A stretch of 64,000 bases of DNA from Litorimonas sp964511495 (GTDB lineage Bacteria; Pseudomonadota; Alphaproteobacteria; Caulobacterales; Maricaulaceae), in contig CAZEFT010000004.1 of NCBI GenBank assembly GCA_964511495.1, forward strand, positions 62,001 through 126,000. The letters are read 5' to 3'. Under the pieces are notes generated by a model. The model searched no databases, was not told the origin of the DNA, and worked only from the letters and a program-made list of their open reading frames with translations. The translations under genes and the position numbers were made by a program. Positions 26,725-34,185 of the stretch are shown here, piece after piece (position 1 is the first letter of the stretch; each line of letters begins with the position of its first letter).

Positions 26725-28392
26725 CTATTTCGATTTTGGAACATTATCCCGATACCGATTGGTAATGGGGTAGCGTCTGTCACGGCCAAAATTCTTGGGC
26801 CCTATTTTCACACCGGGCGGAGCCTGTCGACGTTTATATTCAGCAATATAGAGCAGATGTTGAATACGGGCGACATTTTCAGGCGTATGGCCGCGGGCCA
26901 ATAGGGCTTCGACGGAGGCCTCTTCATCAACGAGACCACGCAAAATATCATCCAGAACATCATATTCCGGCAGACTATCACTGTCTTTTTGATCGTCACG
27001 TAACTCTGCAGAAGGTGGTTTTGTAATGATTCGGCGCGGAATGGGGTTTTCATCACCCAGCAAATCATCAGGATTATGGCTGTTCCTCCAATCGGCCAGC
27101 GCAAAAACTTCTGTCTTATAGAGGTCTTTCAACGGATTATATCCGCCGCACATATCGCCATAAAGCGTAGCATATCCCACAGCCATTTCCGATTTATTGC
27201 CCGTCGTAACCAACATGGGGCCAAATTTGTTCGACAAGGCCATAAGAGTGAGCGCGCGGGCGCGCGATTGAATGTTTTCTTCGGCGGTCGTCGGAGGCAG
27301 GTCTTTAAAAAACGGGGCCAACATATCGTCAAACGCGTCAATGGCTGGCTTAATCGGTATCACATCATAGCGACACCCGAGTCGCCGCGCGCAGGCTTTG
27401 GCGTCTTCGACACTGTCCGAACTGGTATATTTCGTCGGCATCATGACACACCAAACCCGATCCGAGCCGAGGGCATCGACAGCGAATGTGGCCGCCATAG
27501 CGCTATCAATCCCGCCTGACATGCCGAGAATGATCTGTTTAAAGCCGTTCTTATTCACATAATCGCCGAGGCCCAGACAAACTGCGCGCCAATCTGCCTC
27601 ATAACCAGTCAGCTGTGTTTCAATCTTGGCCTGTTTACAAACCCAAACGCCATCTGATTTCACCCATCTGGCACAATCATAATCCGGCACAAAACTTTTG
27701 AGAGCCTGAACAATTTCACCTTTTGCCGACAGGGAAAAACTGGAGCCGTCAAACACCAATTCATCCTGCCCGCCTATCTGATTAACGTAGATTAGCGGCA
27801 ATCCTTCATTATGTACTTTCTCACCCAAGGCAGCGCTACGCTCAGACAGCGCCGTCCGCCGCCATGGGGAGCCATTAGGCGAAATTAACAGCTCGGCGCC
27901 TTGGTCGGCCAAATGGCTCGCAACACCCTTTTGCCAAAGGTCTTCGCAGACAGGTAATCCGATTTTAATGCCTTTAAATTCAATGGGTTCAGGCAAAGGA
28001 CCTCGTGTAAAAATTCGAGCCTCGTCAAAGACACCATAATTGGGCAAATGGTATTTTTTGCAAACATCCGTAATTTTGCCATTCCGCATAAATAACGCGG
28101 CATTATAGAGCTTAGACCCTTCTGACCATGGCAGATTGAAAACAACGGCAGGGCCATCTTTTGTGAGCTTTGCAAAGTCTTCCGCAAGGCGTTTGCAATC
28201 TTCAATAGCAGCGGGTTTTAGAACCAAATCCTCAGCCGGATAGCCGATGATCAACTGTTCAGGCAAAACCAGAATATCAGCCCCATCGTTTTTGGCGCGC
28301 TCAAACGCCTCTTTTGCCAAGTCGAGATTCGCCTCTAAAGCCCCGACGGTGGGATTTAATTGGGCCGAAGCGATCTTTAATTGAGTGGTCAT
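26725..28392 (-). CDS. nadE: Glutamine-dependent NAD+ synthase
   Basis: 555 residues, two domains. The N-terminal nitrilase-type glutaminase (about 1-265) has the catalytic triad E45, K113 and C149 ('LPEQ', 'KKYHLPNYG', 'LPVCEDLW'). The C-terminal synthetase (about 270-555) has the ATP pyrophosphatase loop S292-G-G-x-D-S297 and 'TTGNKSEMAVGYATLYGD'. It amidates deamido-NAD with ammonia from glutamine, the last step of NAD synthesis. Immediately upstream lie a hairpin and a sigma-54-like element oriented away from nadE. Confidence 0.96.
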   Translation of the reverse strand: MTTQLKIASAQLNPTVGALEANLDLAKEAFERAKNDGADILVLPEQLIIGYPAEDLVLKPAAIEDCKRLAEDFAKLTKDGPAVVFNLPWSEGSKLYNAALFMRNGKITDVCKKYHLPNYGVFDEARIFTRGPLPEPIEFKGIKIGLPVCEDLWQKGVASHLADQGAELLISPNGSPWRRTALSERSAALGEKVHNEGLPLIYVNQIGGQDELVFDGSSFSLSAKGEIVQALKSFVPDYDCARWVKSDGVWVCKQAKIETQLTGYEADWRAVCLGLGDYVNKNGFKQIILGMSGGIDSAMAATFAVDALGSDRVWCVMMPTKYTSSDSVEDAKACARRLGCRYDVIPIKPAIDAFDDMLAPFFKDLPPTTAEENIQSRARALTLMALSNKFGPMLVTTGNKSEMAVGYATLYGDMCGGYNPLKDLYKTEVFALADWRNSHNPDDLLGDENPIPRRIITKPPSAELRDDQKDSDSLPEYDVLDDILRGLVDEEASVEALLARGHTPENVARIQHLLYIAEYKRRQAPPGVKIGPKNFGRDRRYPITNRYRDNVPKSK

Positions 28393-28421
28393 AGGGCGGG
28401 TTTAGCGAGGTGTGGGATAAG

Positions 28422-28436
28422 CGGCAAGAAAATTGC
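28422..28436 (+). promoter_or_regulatory. Sigma-54-like -24/-12 element
   Basis: CGGCAAGAAAATTGC compared with consensus TGGCACG-N4-TTGC: the invariant GG and GC are present with exact 10-nt spacing, and GGCA, the G at position 7 and TTGC all match. It points rightward toward the tRNA-like modules and slipin, with transcription expected from about 28448. It overlaps the hairpin 28433-28452, so the match could be partly fortuitous. Confidence 0.38.
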
Positions 28437-28452
28437 CCCCTAAAGGGGGCAA
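28433..28452. terminator. Perfect hairpin upstream of nadE
   Basis: TTGCCCCC / GGGGGCAA around a TAAA loop. On the minus strand it is followed by TTTTCTT, so it could end a minus-strand RNA before nadE or sit in the nadE leader. On the plus strand it overlaps the sigma-54-like element and lies at the expected transcription start. Confidence 0.5.
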
Positions 28453-28619
28453 AAATAAATCTCGAAAAAATTTGAAAATTTAGGCTTGCAAATCATTTTT
28501 GGTTTTCTTAAACGCCGCTTCCCGCTGCTGAGGCAGCCGAGCTTTTGCGGATTGGTGTCGACGCCATCCGGTGCGCGCTCCGTGAGTTAGCGTATGCCAA
28601 GGCCGGTCAAATCACTGTG

Positions 28620-28690
28620 GACTGTGTAGCCAAATGGTAAGGCACTCGATTTAGATTCGATTATTGCGGGTTCGACTCCCGTCACAAAAC
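28620..28690 (+). tRNA. tRNA-like module 1 (anticodon TAG, defective acceptor stem)
   Basis: D-arm GCC/GGC with AAATGGTAA loop, anticodon arm with loop TTTAGAT (anticodon TAG, nominally Leu), and a T-arm GCGGG-TTCGACT-CCCGT are all recognisable. The D region resembles tRNA-Gln. The acceptor stem pairs only in its inner four positions (TGTG/CACA) and the outer three mismatch; the anticodon stem also has one mismatch. No CCA follows. There is no long variable arm, as true tRNA-Leu would need. Hence a tRNA-like RNA rather than an ordinary tRNA. Confidence 0.5.
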
Positions 28691-28692
28691 TT

Positions 28693-28767
28693 TGAAATGT
28701 AGCTCAGAGGAAGAGCACTAGACTTGTAATCTAGCTGTCGTCGGTTCGAATCCGACCATTTTCACCA
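28693..28767 (+). tRNA. tRNA-like module 2 (tRNA-Thr TGT-like, CCA encoded)
   Basis: Complete cloverleaf body: D-arm GCTC/GAGC, a perfect anticodon stem CTAGA/TCTAG with loop CTTGTAA (anticodon TGT, Thr), a 5-nt variable loop, and T-arm GTCGG-TTCGAAT-CCGAC. The 3' end ACCA is encoded. The acceptor stem is weak: a mismatch at the first pair, then a G-U, then A-T-rich pairs. It begins 2 nt after module 1. It could be a poorly paired tRNA-Thr or a tRNA mimic such as the module in YrlA-type Y RNAs. Confidence 0.58.
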
Positions 28768-28768
28768 A

Positions 28769-28829
28769 GGCCCTTTTAAGGCCAAGCGACTGTAAATCGC
28801 TTTCCATAACGACGTTCCGGGTGAACGTC
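28769..28829 (+). ncRNA. tRNA-like module 3 (Tyr GTA-like anticodon arm, no acceptor)
   Basis: Directly after the CCA of module 2: a D-arm-like GGCC/GGCC hairpin with a 7-nt loop, then AAGCGA/TCGCTT with loop CTGTAAA, identical to the tRNA-Tyr anticodon loop (GTA), then a 7-bp hairpin GACGTTC/GAACGTC in the T-arm position with a non-canonical CGGGT loop. There is no acceptor stem. The order of three hairpins mimics a tRNA, but the T-loop is not tRNA-like, so this is tentative. Confidence 0.35.
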
Positions 28830-28858
28830 AGGAGAGTAGATACGACGTAGACTTCACG

Positions 28859-28898
28859 CCCATGAGGGGCTTAGCTTCGGCTAATGCTCAGGCATGGG
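28859..28898 (+). ncRNA. Two-tier stem-loop with TTCG tetraloop
   Basis: Outer stem CCCATG/CATGGG (28859-28864 with 28893-28898) encloses TTAGC-ttcg-GCTAA (28871-28884). The UUCG tetraloop is a strong RNA-stability signature, supporting a transcribed structured RNA here. Confidence 0.5.
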
Positions 28899-29199
28899 AA
28901 TGGACAAACCCGTGTTTTACCCTCCTTACAGAAACGACCGACTGACGGTGTGCCGAATTTGGGCGCTTTGGGGTCAGAGAGTGTGAAGGGTTTGGCGATT
29001 AGGTCAGGCCAATCCTCTCTTCCGCTCCGACAGCCCTGAATTTTTAGCCCCGAAACTCCGTCCGCTCTGCGTCAGCGTCCGCCCGGGCCGTCACATTTTT
29101 CGAGCCTCTCATGGTGAGCGGCTCATCAACCCAGAGGTCAATTTGGGCCTCACAACACAAAAGGACTGTCACGTGAAGTAAACAGCAAAGGAGAACGCT

Positions 29200-30372
29200 A
29201 TGACAATTGTGACAAGAAAATTGATGACCACAAAGGTTATCGTCAAAGAAACAGAGCGGGCGCTTGTCTCGCGCAACGGTAAGTTTGAAGCGATTTTGGA
29301 TGCGGGCAAGCATAGCCTGTCGCATTACAAAGGGTTCCAAGCCATAGGCCGCCCCACAATTGAGAGCTTTCCTCTAAACGCTGTTGCCGTGAGCAATGAG
29401 TGGGTAGACACCTTGATACGGACAAAGCCCGAGCTTGTGACTGAGCATTTGGACGTTTTTGAAACCGCTCTTGATGAGGTGGCGTTGATCTCCCGTTCAG
29501 GTAAGCTTCACTCTGTGATGCGTCCTGAGACAAAGCGGGTCTTCTGGAAGGATGCTGGTCCTTGGATGGCTGAAACTGTTACGTTGACTGATGAATTGAC
29601 CGTAGAGGCTAAAATGTCCCGTCGGCTTATGCTTATCAGTACAGATGTCGTGAAACGGTTTAAGGTCGAGCATGGTCAAGTCGGTATGTTGCATGTCGAC
29701 GGAGCGTTTGTAAAAACCTTGAAACCCGGCGGTCACTGCTTTTGGAGCCACGGGAAGGTCATCACGGTCAAGATCATCGATACACGTGACCATGCGTTGG
29801 ATGTGACAGGCCAAGAGGTTTTGACCAAAGACCGTGTCTCAATTCGGGTGAACTTGGCGGCGACATTCCGTGTGGTTGATCCTGTCAAAGCCGTCACCGA
29901 AGTCAAAGACTTCGAAGATGCGCTTTACAGATCTCTCGGCCACGCTTTCCGTAAAACTTTGTCTGCGAAAACGCTCGACGAAGTTTTGGCAAAGAAAGGC
30001 ATGGTCGATAGCGAAGCCGCGAAAGAAGTGCGTGAAGCTATGGCTAAAGCCGGTCTTGAAGTGTCAGCCATCACTTTGAAGGATATCATCCTTCCTGGTG
30101 AAATGCGGGACATCCTCAACACAGTTGTGACGGCGGAGAAGGAAGCGGAAGCCAACACGATCCGCCGGAGAGAGGAAAGCGCCGCGACGCGGACCTTGCT
30201 CAACACAGCCAAAGTCATGGCAGATAACCCTGCCATGATGCGGTTGAAAGAGTTGGAAGCTTTGGAGTCAATCGCCGAAAAAGTCGGCACATTGACAATC
30301 CATAGCGGGACGAAAGGTTTGATGGAAGATATTGTGTCTTTGTCTGAACCTAAAGGTCGTAAGGCCTCTTAA
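29200..30372 (+). CDS. Slipin family (SPFH/band 7) protein
   Basis: 390 residues. The SPFH core runs about 155-325 ('HGQVGMLHVDGAFVKTLKPG', 'DVTGQEVLTKDRVSIRVNL', 'LKDIILPGEMRDIL'), followed by an Ala/Glu-rich helix ('EKEAEANTIRRREESAATR') typical of stomatin-like oligomerisation. There is no N-terminal membrane hairpin. The beta motif E-x-x-V-A-L-V-x-R-x-G-K-x-x-x-x-L-x-x-G is repeated near 17-40, 91-117 and 157-183. Slipins of this length are known from RtcR-linked RNA-repair loci. The tRNA-like modules upstream strengthen that link, but rtcB/rtcR are not in the window. A strong AAAGGAG site precedes the ATG. Confidence 0.88.
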   Translation: MTIVTRKLMTTKVIVKETERALVSRNGKFEAILDAGKHSLSHYKGFQAIGRPTIESFPLNAVAVSNEWVDTLIRTKPELVTEHLDVFETALDEVALISRSGKLHSVMRPETKRVFWKDAGPWMAETVTLTDELTVEAKMSRRLMLISTDVVKRFKVEHGQVGMLHVDGAFVKTLKPGGHCFWSHGKVITVKIIDTRDHALDVTGQEVLTKDRVSIRVNLAATFRVVDPVKAVTEVKDFEDALYRSLGHAFRKTLSAKTLDEVLAKKGMVDSEAAKEVREAMAKAGLEVSAITLKDIILPGEMRDILNTVVTAEKEAEANTIRRREESAATRTLLNTAKVMADNPAMMRLKELEALESIAEKVGTLTIHSGTKGLMEDIVSLSEPKGRKAS

Positions 30373-30377
30373 GCAAA

Positions 30378-30412
30378 GCACCCGCCTTACTTCCGGGGCG
30401 GGTGCAGTAATT
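30378..30412 (+). terminator. Terminator hairpin between slipin and hydrolase genes
   Basis: GCACCCGCC (30378-30386) pairs perfectly with GGCGGGTGC (30397-30405); the following bases are only moderately T-rich. It lies between convergent genes and probably stops slipin transcripts. Confidence 0.62.
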
Positions 30413-30422
30413 TATCTAAACC

Positions 30423-31397
30423 CTACTTGTTCGACACTTGGTTCGTGATTTTCCTTACATCTCGCGCGATTAATTTTGCGTTCTCTTCATTCAGTAGCGA
30501 CACATGTGATGCCTCTGGCAGAATAGTAACACCCCCAAGGCCGGTATTCGATAGTGCCGCTTCGGCGACTGGTGCGTTTGAATCGCTCGCTTCGCCTTTG
30601 CCAAAAACAAACACGGGAATCTGGCCTGCTTTTTCTTCAACGCGCCAATTCGAAGACGGAAAAGCCTCCAGAGCCGCTGTCATTTCCGCCTTAGTCGCTT
30701 TTTGATGCCGAACGGATGAAATGGAGCGACGGTTATCTTTTAGGCTCTGCCCGTAATGGTCAAAATCACCGGTCCTTAGATAGGCCGCACCTCCTGTTAC
30801 GCCGATGCGGGACAAAAAGATGCTCGTCGTCATGACCCTATTAATCCAAGTCTCAAAGGTTTTAGCGCGCTCTATGTTCATGTCTTTTGGCCGCGCAGCA
30901 TCGATAAAGATAAGTCCGCTCAATTCATTGGGATAAGTATTGGCATAGGCGTGTAGCCTGAGCCCCGCCATAGAATGGCCAATCAGGACAAAAGGGTCAT
31001 CTTGGCCCAAAGCCGATTTTAAACGTCGCATATCCGCGACATGCCAGTCTGGGTCTGGCGCAATGCCCGAAGGCACAGGATCGCTCCACCCCATGCCCGC
31101 ACGGTCATAAAGACATATACGGTGATCCTCACGCAAAGCTTCCATCACCCACCAACCATGTGTGTAATTTCCAAAAGCCCCTGCATCAAACAGAACAAAA
31201 GGCGCGTCTTCTGGTCCTGCACACATCGTATGCAGGCGTCGCTCTCCTTCGACTTCGACCATCTCAAAAGGCGGTGTATCGTTAAGCTGAAATAAAGTCC
31301 GTATTCCGCCTATCACCATTAAAATAAGGATGACGCCAAAGACGAATAAAAACAAATATTTCAAAGTCCGACGCAATAATGAGAAGAGCTTGGTCAA
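30423..31397 (-). CDS. Membrane-anchored alpha/beta hydrolase
   Basis: 324 residues. An N-terminal transmembrane anchor (about 11-33) precedes an alpha/beta hydrolase domain. 'LYDRAGMGWSD' and the nucleophile elbow G140-H-S142-M-A-G are present, with a late 'EASHVSLL' giving the catalytic His. The fold matches proline iminopeptidase or esterase-like enzymes; substrate unknown. The start appears to be TTG at 31397, since it precedes the membrane anchor and the next Met lies inside it. It is convergent with the slipin gene. Confidence 0.85.
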   Translation of the reverse strand: MTKLFSLLRRTLKYLFLFVFGVILILMVIGGIRTLFQLNDTPPFEMVEVEGERRLHTMCAGPEDAPFVLFDAGAFGNYTHGWWVMEALREDHRICLYDRAGMGWSDPVPSGIAPDPDWHVADMRRLKSALGQDDPFVLIGHSMAGLRLHAYANTYPNELSGLIFIDAARPKDMNIERAKTFETWINRVMTTSIFLSRIGVTGGAAYLRTGDFDHYGQSLKDNRRSISSVRHQKATKAEMTAALEAFPSSNWRVEEKAGQIPVFVFGKGEASDSNAPVAEAALSNTGLGGVTILPEASHVSLLNEENAKLIARDVRKITNQVSNK

Positions 31398-31507
31398 AAT
31401 GGTCTACCTATTAATGAGAAAGAGTCGGCTTTAATGATTAAAGCGCTGTCCGTAAGATTTACCATCTAGTGCCCAGCCTGTCTTACATCGCTTTTCTTTT
31501 TGCCTCA

Positions 31508-32713
31508 TCATTGTGAAAGTTGTTCCACCAAGCTTCGAAACATATGAATATTATCCTCAATAGAAGTCTGCCCGCTTTTGCCGGCCCTCGTGAATTCACG
31601 GTCTGCGGCGTTTTTGGCGATGACGATATTGGCTTGCGGATTTATATAGACATATTGCCCATAAATACCGACGGCGAAAAAATCGCCTTTATGGAGTCCT
31701 TCTTGCGGCATAGGCACCCACCATTGATAGCCATAGCCCGTGCCACGCTCGGGATGAAAAACCGGTGCGTGGTTTTGTGTGGAATCCAAAACCCATTTCG
31801 CGGGGATGATTTGCTCCCCCTCCCATTCGCCTTTTTGTAAGAAAAGCTGACCGAATTTCGCATAATCCCGCGTGCGGAGATTTAAACCGCCCAAAGCAAA
31901 CGCCACATCTTTTCCGTCTGTGAGATAAAACGGGGCTTTACCAAACCCTAAATGCGCGCCGTAAGTCTCTTCGAACAGCTGATGCAGTGTTTTTCCGGTC
32001 GCCGCGCGCAAGGCCATAGCGGCGACATGGGTATCTATTGAAACATATTGCCAGTTCGTGCCGGGCTCATAATGGCTCTCTTTTAAAGTCGCGGCATATT
32101 TATCCATGGACCCACCCAATCCGAGGACACGCCCCATGTCATTAATGTCGGATTTCGGATCCATATAATCTTCGTTAAAGACCACGCCGCTGCTCATGTT
32201 CAAAATATTGGCAAGAGAGACGCCTTCATAGGCCGAGCCTTTAAGCAAAGGTACATATTTGTCCGCCGGGTCGTTCAAGCTCTCAATCTGACCATTCTCC
32301 AAGGCCTTACCATAAAGCCCTGACATAAAGGATTTCGCCACGGACCAACTAATGCGTAGATCGTCTTTATCCGTCCCCCGATAATAGCTCTCGTGGATGA
32401 GTTCACCATCCTGAATAACGACCAGAGCCGTTGTGTCTAACTCTTGCAAAATTTCGGCGAGTTCTCTTAGCTCTCCATTGATCAGTACGATGTTCGGGAG
32501 TGGCTTGGCATTTTCACGCCACGGCTTCGCTTCACCAATCTCCAAATCATGATGAAGGAAAGCCGCATCCATATTGGAGAAATTCTCAACAATTCTATCG
32601 GCGTTAAATAATGAGTTCACAGTCATCAGACGTTTGATTTTGGAGACATTCAACACCAATAGAAGTCCCAAAAGCAGGACAATAGCCGTCAAAATACGCA
32701 AAAATAATTTCAT
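31508..32713 (-). CDS. Serine hydrolase, class C beta-lactamase-like
   Basis: 401 residues with an N-terminal membrane anchor or uncleaved signal (about 5-24). The beta-lactamase/transpeptidase fold shows S124-V-A-K127 (SxxK) in 'ISWSVAKSFMSG', Y223-V-S225 (YxS-type) and a Gly-rich 'GTGYGYQWWV' region. The usual C-terminal KTG is unclear ('AGKSGQTS' is the nearest). Relatives include esterases, DD-peptidases and 6-aminohexanoate-dimer hydrolases, so antibiotic resistance should not be assumed. Its start lies 3 bp after the stop of the upstream oxidoreductase, indicating one operon. Confidence 0.87.
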   Translation of the reverse strand: MKLFLRILTAIVLLLGLLLVLNVSKIKRLMTVNSLFNADRIVENFSNMDAAFLHHDLEIGEAKPWRENAKPLPNIVLINGELRELAEILQELDTTALVVIQDGELIHESYYRGTDKDDLRISWSVAKSFMSGLYGKALENGQIESLNDPADKYVPLLKGSAYEGVSLANILNMSSGVVFNEDYMDPKSDINDMGRVLGLGGSMDKYAATLKESHYEPGTNWQYVSIDTHVAAMALRAATGKTLHQLFEETYGAHLGFGKAPFYLTDGKDVAFALGGLNLRTRDYAKFGQLFLQKGEWEGEQIIPAKWVLDSTQNHAPVFHPERGTGYGYQWWVPMPQEGLHKGDFFAVGIYGQYVYINPQANIVIAKNAADREFTRAGKSGQTSIEDNIHMFRSLVEQLSQ

Positions 32714-32716
32714 CGC

Positions 32717-33637
32717 TTAAACCCCTTCCTCACGCGGACCATCAATCTGAATGGCGATTTTGGCCGCATTATAGCCCTCTTCGGCCGTTACATTGACGGG
32801 TGTGCCATCAAGCACCGCATTTATAAATTGCTCTGACGAGGTGCCCAGACTATCGGCGGCGATTGGATTTTTGCCAAAATCCATATCCAGATCAAAACCC
32901 GTATCATGCTGAACCGTCTTCGCTCCAAAATCGATGAGCACAGTCCCCGAAGGATAGCGAAGCGTCATTGTGCGTGTCACGGCATCCTCAACGCGAGAGG
33001 CTGATAATATGGCCGACCCGCTCTCAAATGTCAGTTCTGCTCTGGCGCGATCAGGATTATCTGTATTGACGACCTCGGACGTACCGCTAACCTCTAGGGG
33101 TGTAGCGCGCATCAACATGCAACACAGGTCAATGTCATGGCTCATTAAATCAAGCGTCACAGATGTATCACCGCCCCGACGAGAAAATGTCGCATTGCGA
33201 ACCGCTATAATCTGTCTGGGCGTTTCGGCGACCTTATCCAATCCGATAGCACGAATAACATAACGTTCTTGATGGCCAACTTGGACAACCTTTTTCTTTG
33301 ATTGTGAAAGTTCCCATATAGCCTTGGCCTCTGAAATAGATGTGGCGAGCGGCTTCTCAACCAAGATGTGACACCCCGCCTCTAATGCAGCGAGCGCGGA
33401 TGCGCCGTGATTAACTGCGGGGTTAGCCAAAACCATCGCATCACAAGCGGCGAAAACATCGGCTTCCGAGTCAAAATATCGCGCATTATGCTTTTCCGCT
33501 AATGCTTGTCGTTTATCCAAATGCGGATCATAAACACCGATAAAATCCACACGATCATTTTGAGCGAGTTTGCCGGCATGGTAACCGCCAAACACCCCTG
33601 CCCCTAAAAGCCCGACTTTTAATTTCTGCTGAGTCAT
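32717..33637 (-). CDS. Gfo/Idh/MocA family oxidoreductase
   Basis: 306 residues. The N-terminal Rossmann fold has 'VGLLGAGVFGGYHAGKL', an NAD(P)-binding Gly-rich loop with the family's Tyr-His. 'GCHILVEKPLATSISEAKAI' contains the hallmark Glu-Lys-Pro, where the Lys is catalytic. 'VTLDLMSHDIDLC' is the substrate-domain His/Asp motif. It likely oxidises or reduces a sugar or related polyol; no neighbour reveals the substrate. It is followed 3 bp later by the serine hydrolase. Confidence 0.92.
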   Translation of the reverse strand: MTQQKLKVGLLGAGVFGGYHAGKLAQNDRVDFIGVYDPHLDKRQALAEKHNARYFDSEADVFAACDAMVLANPAVNHGASALAALEAGCHILVEKPLATSISEAKAIWELSQSKKKVVQVGHQERYVIRAIGLDKVAETPRQIIAVRNATFSRRGGDTSVTLDLMSHDIDLCCMLMRATPLEVSGTSEVVNTDNPDRARAELTFESGSAILSASRVEDAVTRTMTLRYPSGTVLIDFGAKTVQHDTGFDLDMDFGKNPIAADSLGTSSEQFINAVLDGTPVNVTAEEGYNAAKIAIQIDGPREEGV

Positions 33638-33751
33638 ACGCCTTCATAGGCGCTTTCAGGACTGAATGTCAGTAGAGAATCGCTAAAATTCGATTCGTGA
33701 CAAATGGTGAGTCGAAGGCTGAATATGCCCATCAAATTCGCGCTTTAGTCG

Positions 33752-33757
33752 TATAAT
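33752..33757 (+). promoter_or_regulatory. Candidate -10 box upstream of HU gene
   Basis: Exact TATAAT, 129 bp before the HU start codon. A convincing -35 is not visible at 16-18 nt, so the promoter call is weak. Confidence 0.3.
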
Positions 33758-33774
33758 AGACGAAAAATGTGCAT

Positions 33775-33800
33775 AAACCCCCCATAAAACGGGGTTTTTA
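33775..33800 (+). terminator. Terminator-like hairpin in the HU upstream region
   Basis: AAACCCC (33775-33781) pairs with GGGGTTT (33791-33797), followed by TTA, giving five T in a row with the stem. It lies between the TATAAT and the HU gene, so it could act as an attenuator or end a very short leader RNA. Confidence 0.42.
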
Positions 33801-33812
33801 ATGACTCATTAA
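33798..33812 (+). promoter_or_regulatory. CtrA-like TTAA-N7-TTAA site
   Basis: TTAATGACTCATTAA, also an imperfect palindrome, 75 bp before the HU start. TTAA-N7-TTAA is the core of the CtrA cell-cycle regulator site in alphaproteobacteria. AT-rich DNA makes chance matches common. Confidence 0.35.
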
Positions 33813-33886
33813 GCAAAAACCTTAGGCTATTCTTATAAGGCCCTAATATGAACCTTTACGGGCCCATGATAATAGGGAGACCCATC

Positions 33887-34159
33887 ATGAATAAAAAAGA
33901 ACTTATTAGCGCCATTGCTGATCAGACTGATTCAACACAGGCCGCAGCAGGCGAATTTTTAAACGCTTTTTGCGAAACTGTTGTGTCTGAAATGAAGAAA
34001 GGTGACGGTTCAAGCGTCGCAATTCCGGGTTTCGGTCAATTCGTTGCTAAACATCGCGCAAGTCGGGAAATGCGTAATCCAGCCACTGGCAAAATGATGA
34101 TGAGTAAGGCCAAGACCTCTGCTCAATTCAAAGCTTCAGCGGCATTAAAAGACCTCTAA
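33887..34159 (+). CDS. HU family DNA-binding protein
   Basis: 90-residue nucleoid protein of the HU/IHF family. It starts 'MNKKELISAIADQTDSTQAA', contains 'VAIPGFGQFVAKHRASREMR' and the beta-arm 'RNPATGKMMMSKAKTSAQFK', with Pro-Ala-Thr-Gly at the arm tip. It forms dimers that bend DNA. The ATG at 33887 has AGGGAG upstream; an in-frame start at 33848 would add 13 residues not found in HU. Whether it is HU-alpha, HU-beta or a divergent HU cannot be told. A strong terminator follows. Confidence 0.95.
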   Translation: MNKKELISAIADQTDSTQAAAGEFLNAFCETVVSEMKKGDGSSVAIPGFGQFVAKHRASREMRNPATGKMMMSKAKTSAQFKASAALKDL

Positions 34160-34185
34160 TCTACACTCCCACGTATATTAGATTG

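Larger units (their letters stand above)
28393..29199 (+). other. Structured-RNA segment between nadE and slipin
   Basis: About 800 bp with no credible protein gene. Read on the plus strand it holds a sigma-54-like element, a 20-nt hairpin, leader hairpins at 28524-28537 (GCTGC/GCAGC) and 28549-28569 (GGAT...ATCC), three tRNA-like modules, a two-tier stem-loop near 28859-28898, and paired TTGGC/GCCAA near 28990-29013. The density of pairing far exceeds other intergenic stretches in the window, suggesting a transcribed RNA operon leading into the slipin gene. Confidence 0.55.

Noticed and set aside
28620..29199. Prophage or integrative element inserted at tRNA genes
   Set aside because: No integrase, attachment-site repeat or phage gene nearby; flanks are nadE and slipin.
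28393..29199. tmRNA, RNase P RNA, SRP RNA or 6S RNA
   Set aside because: Checked for hallmark sequences by eye (tag peptide frame, RNase P core, SRP tetraloop domain) and none was found.
31508..32713. Beta-lactamase resistance gene
   Set aside because: SxxK and YxS fit the superfamily, but the KTG motif is unclear and many relatives are esterases or peptidases.
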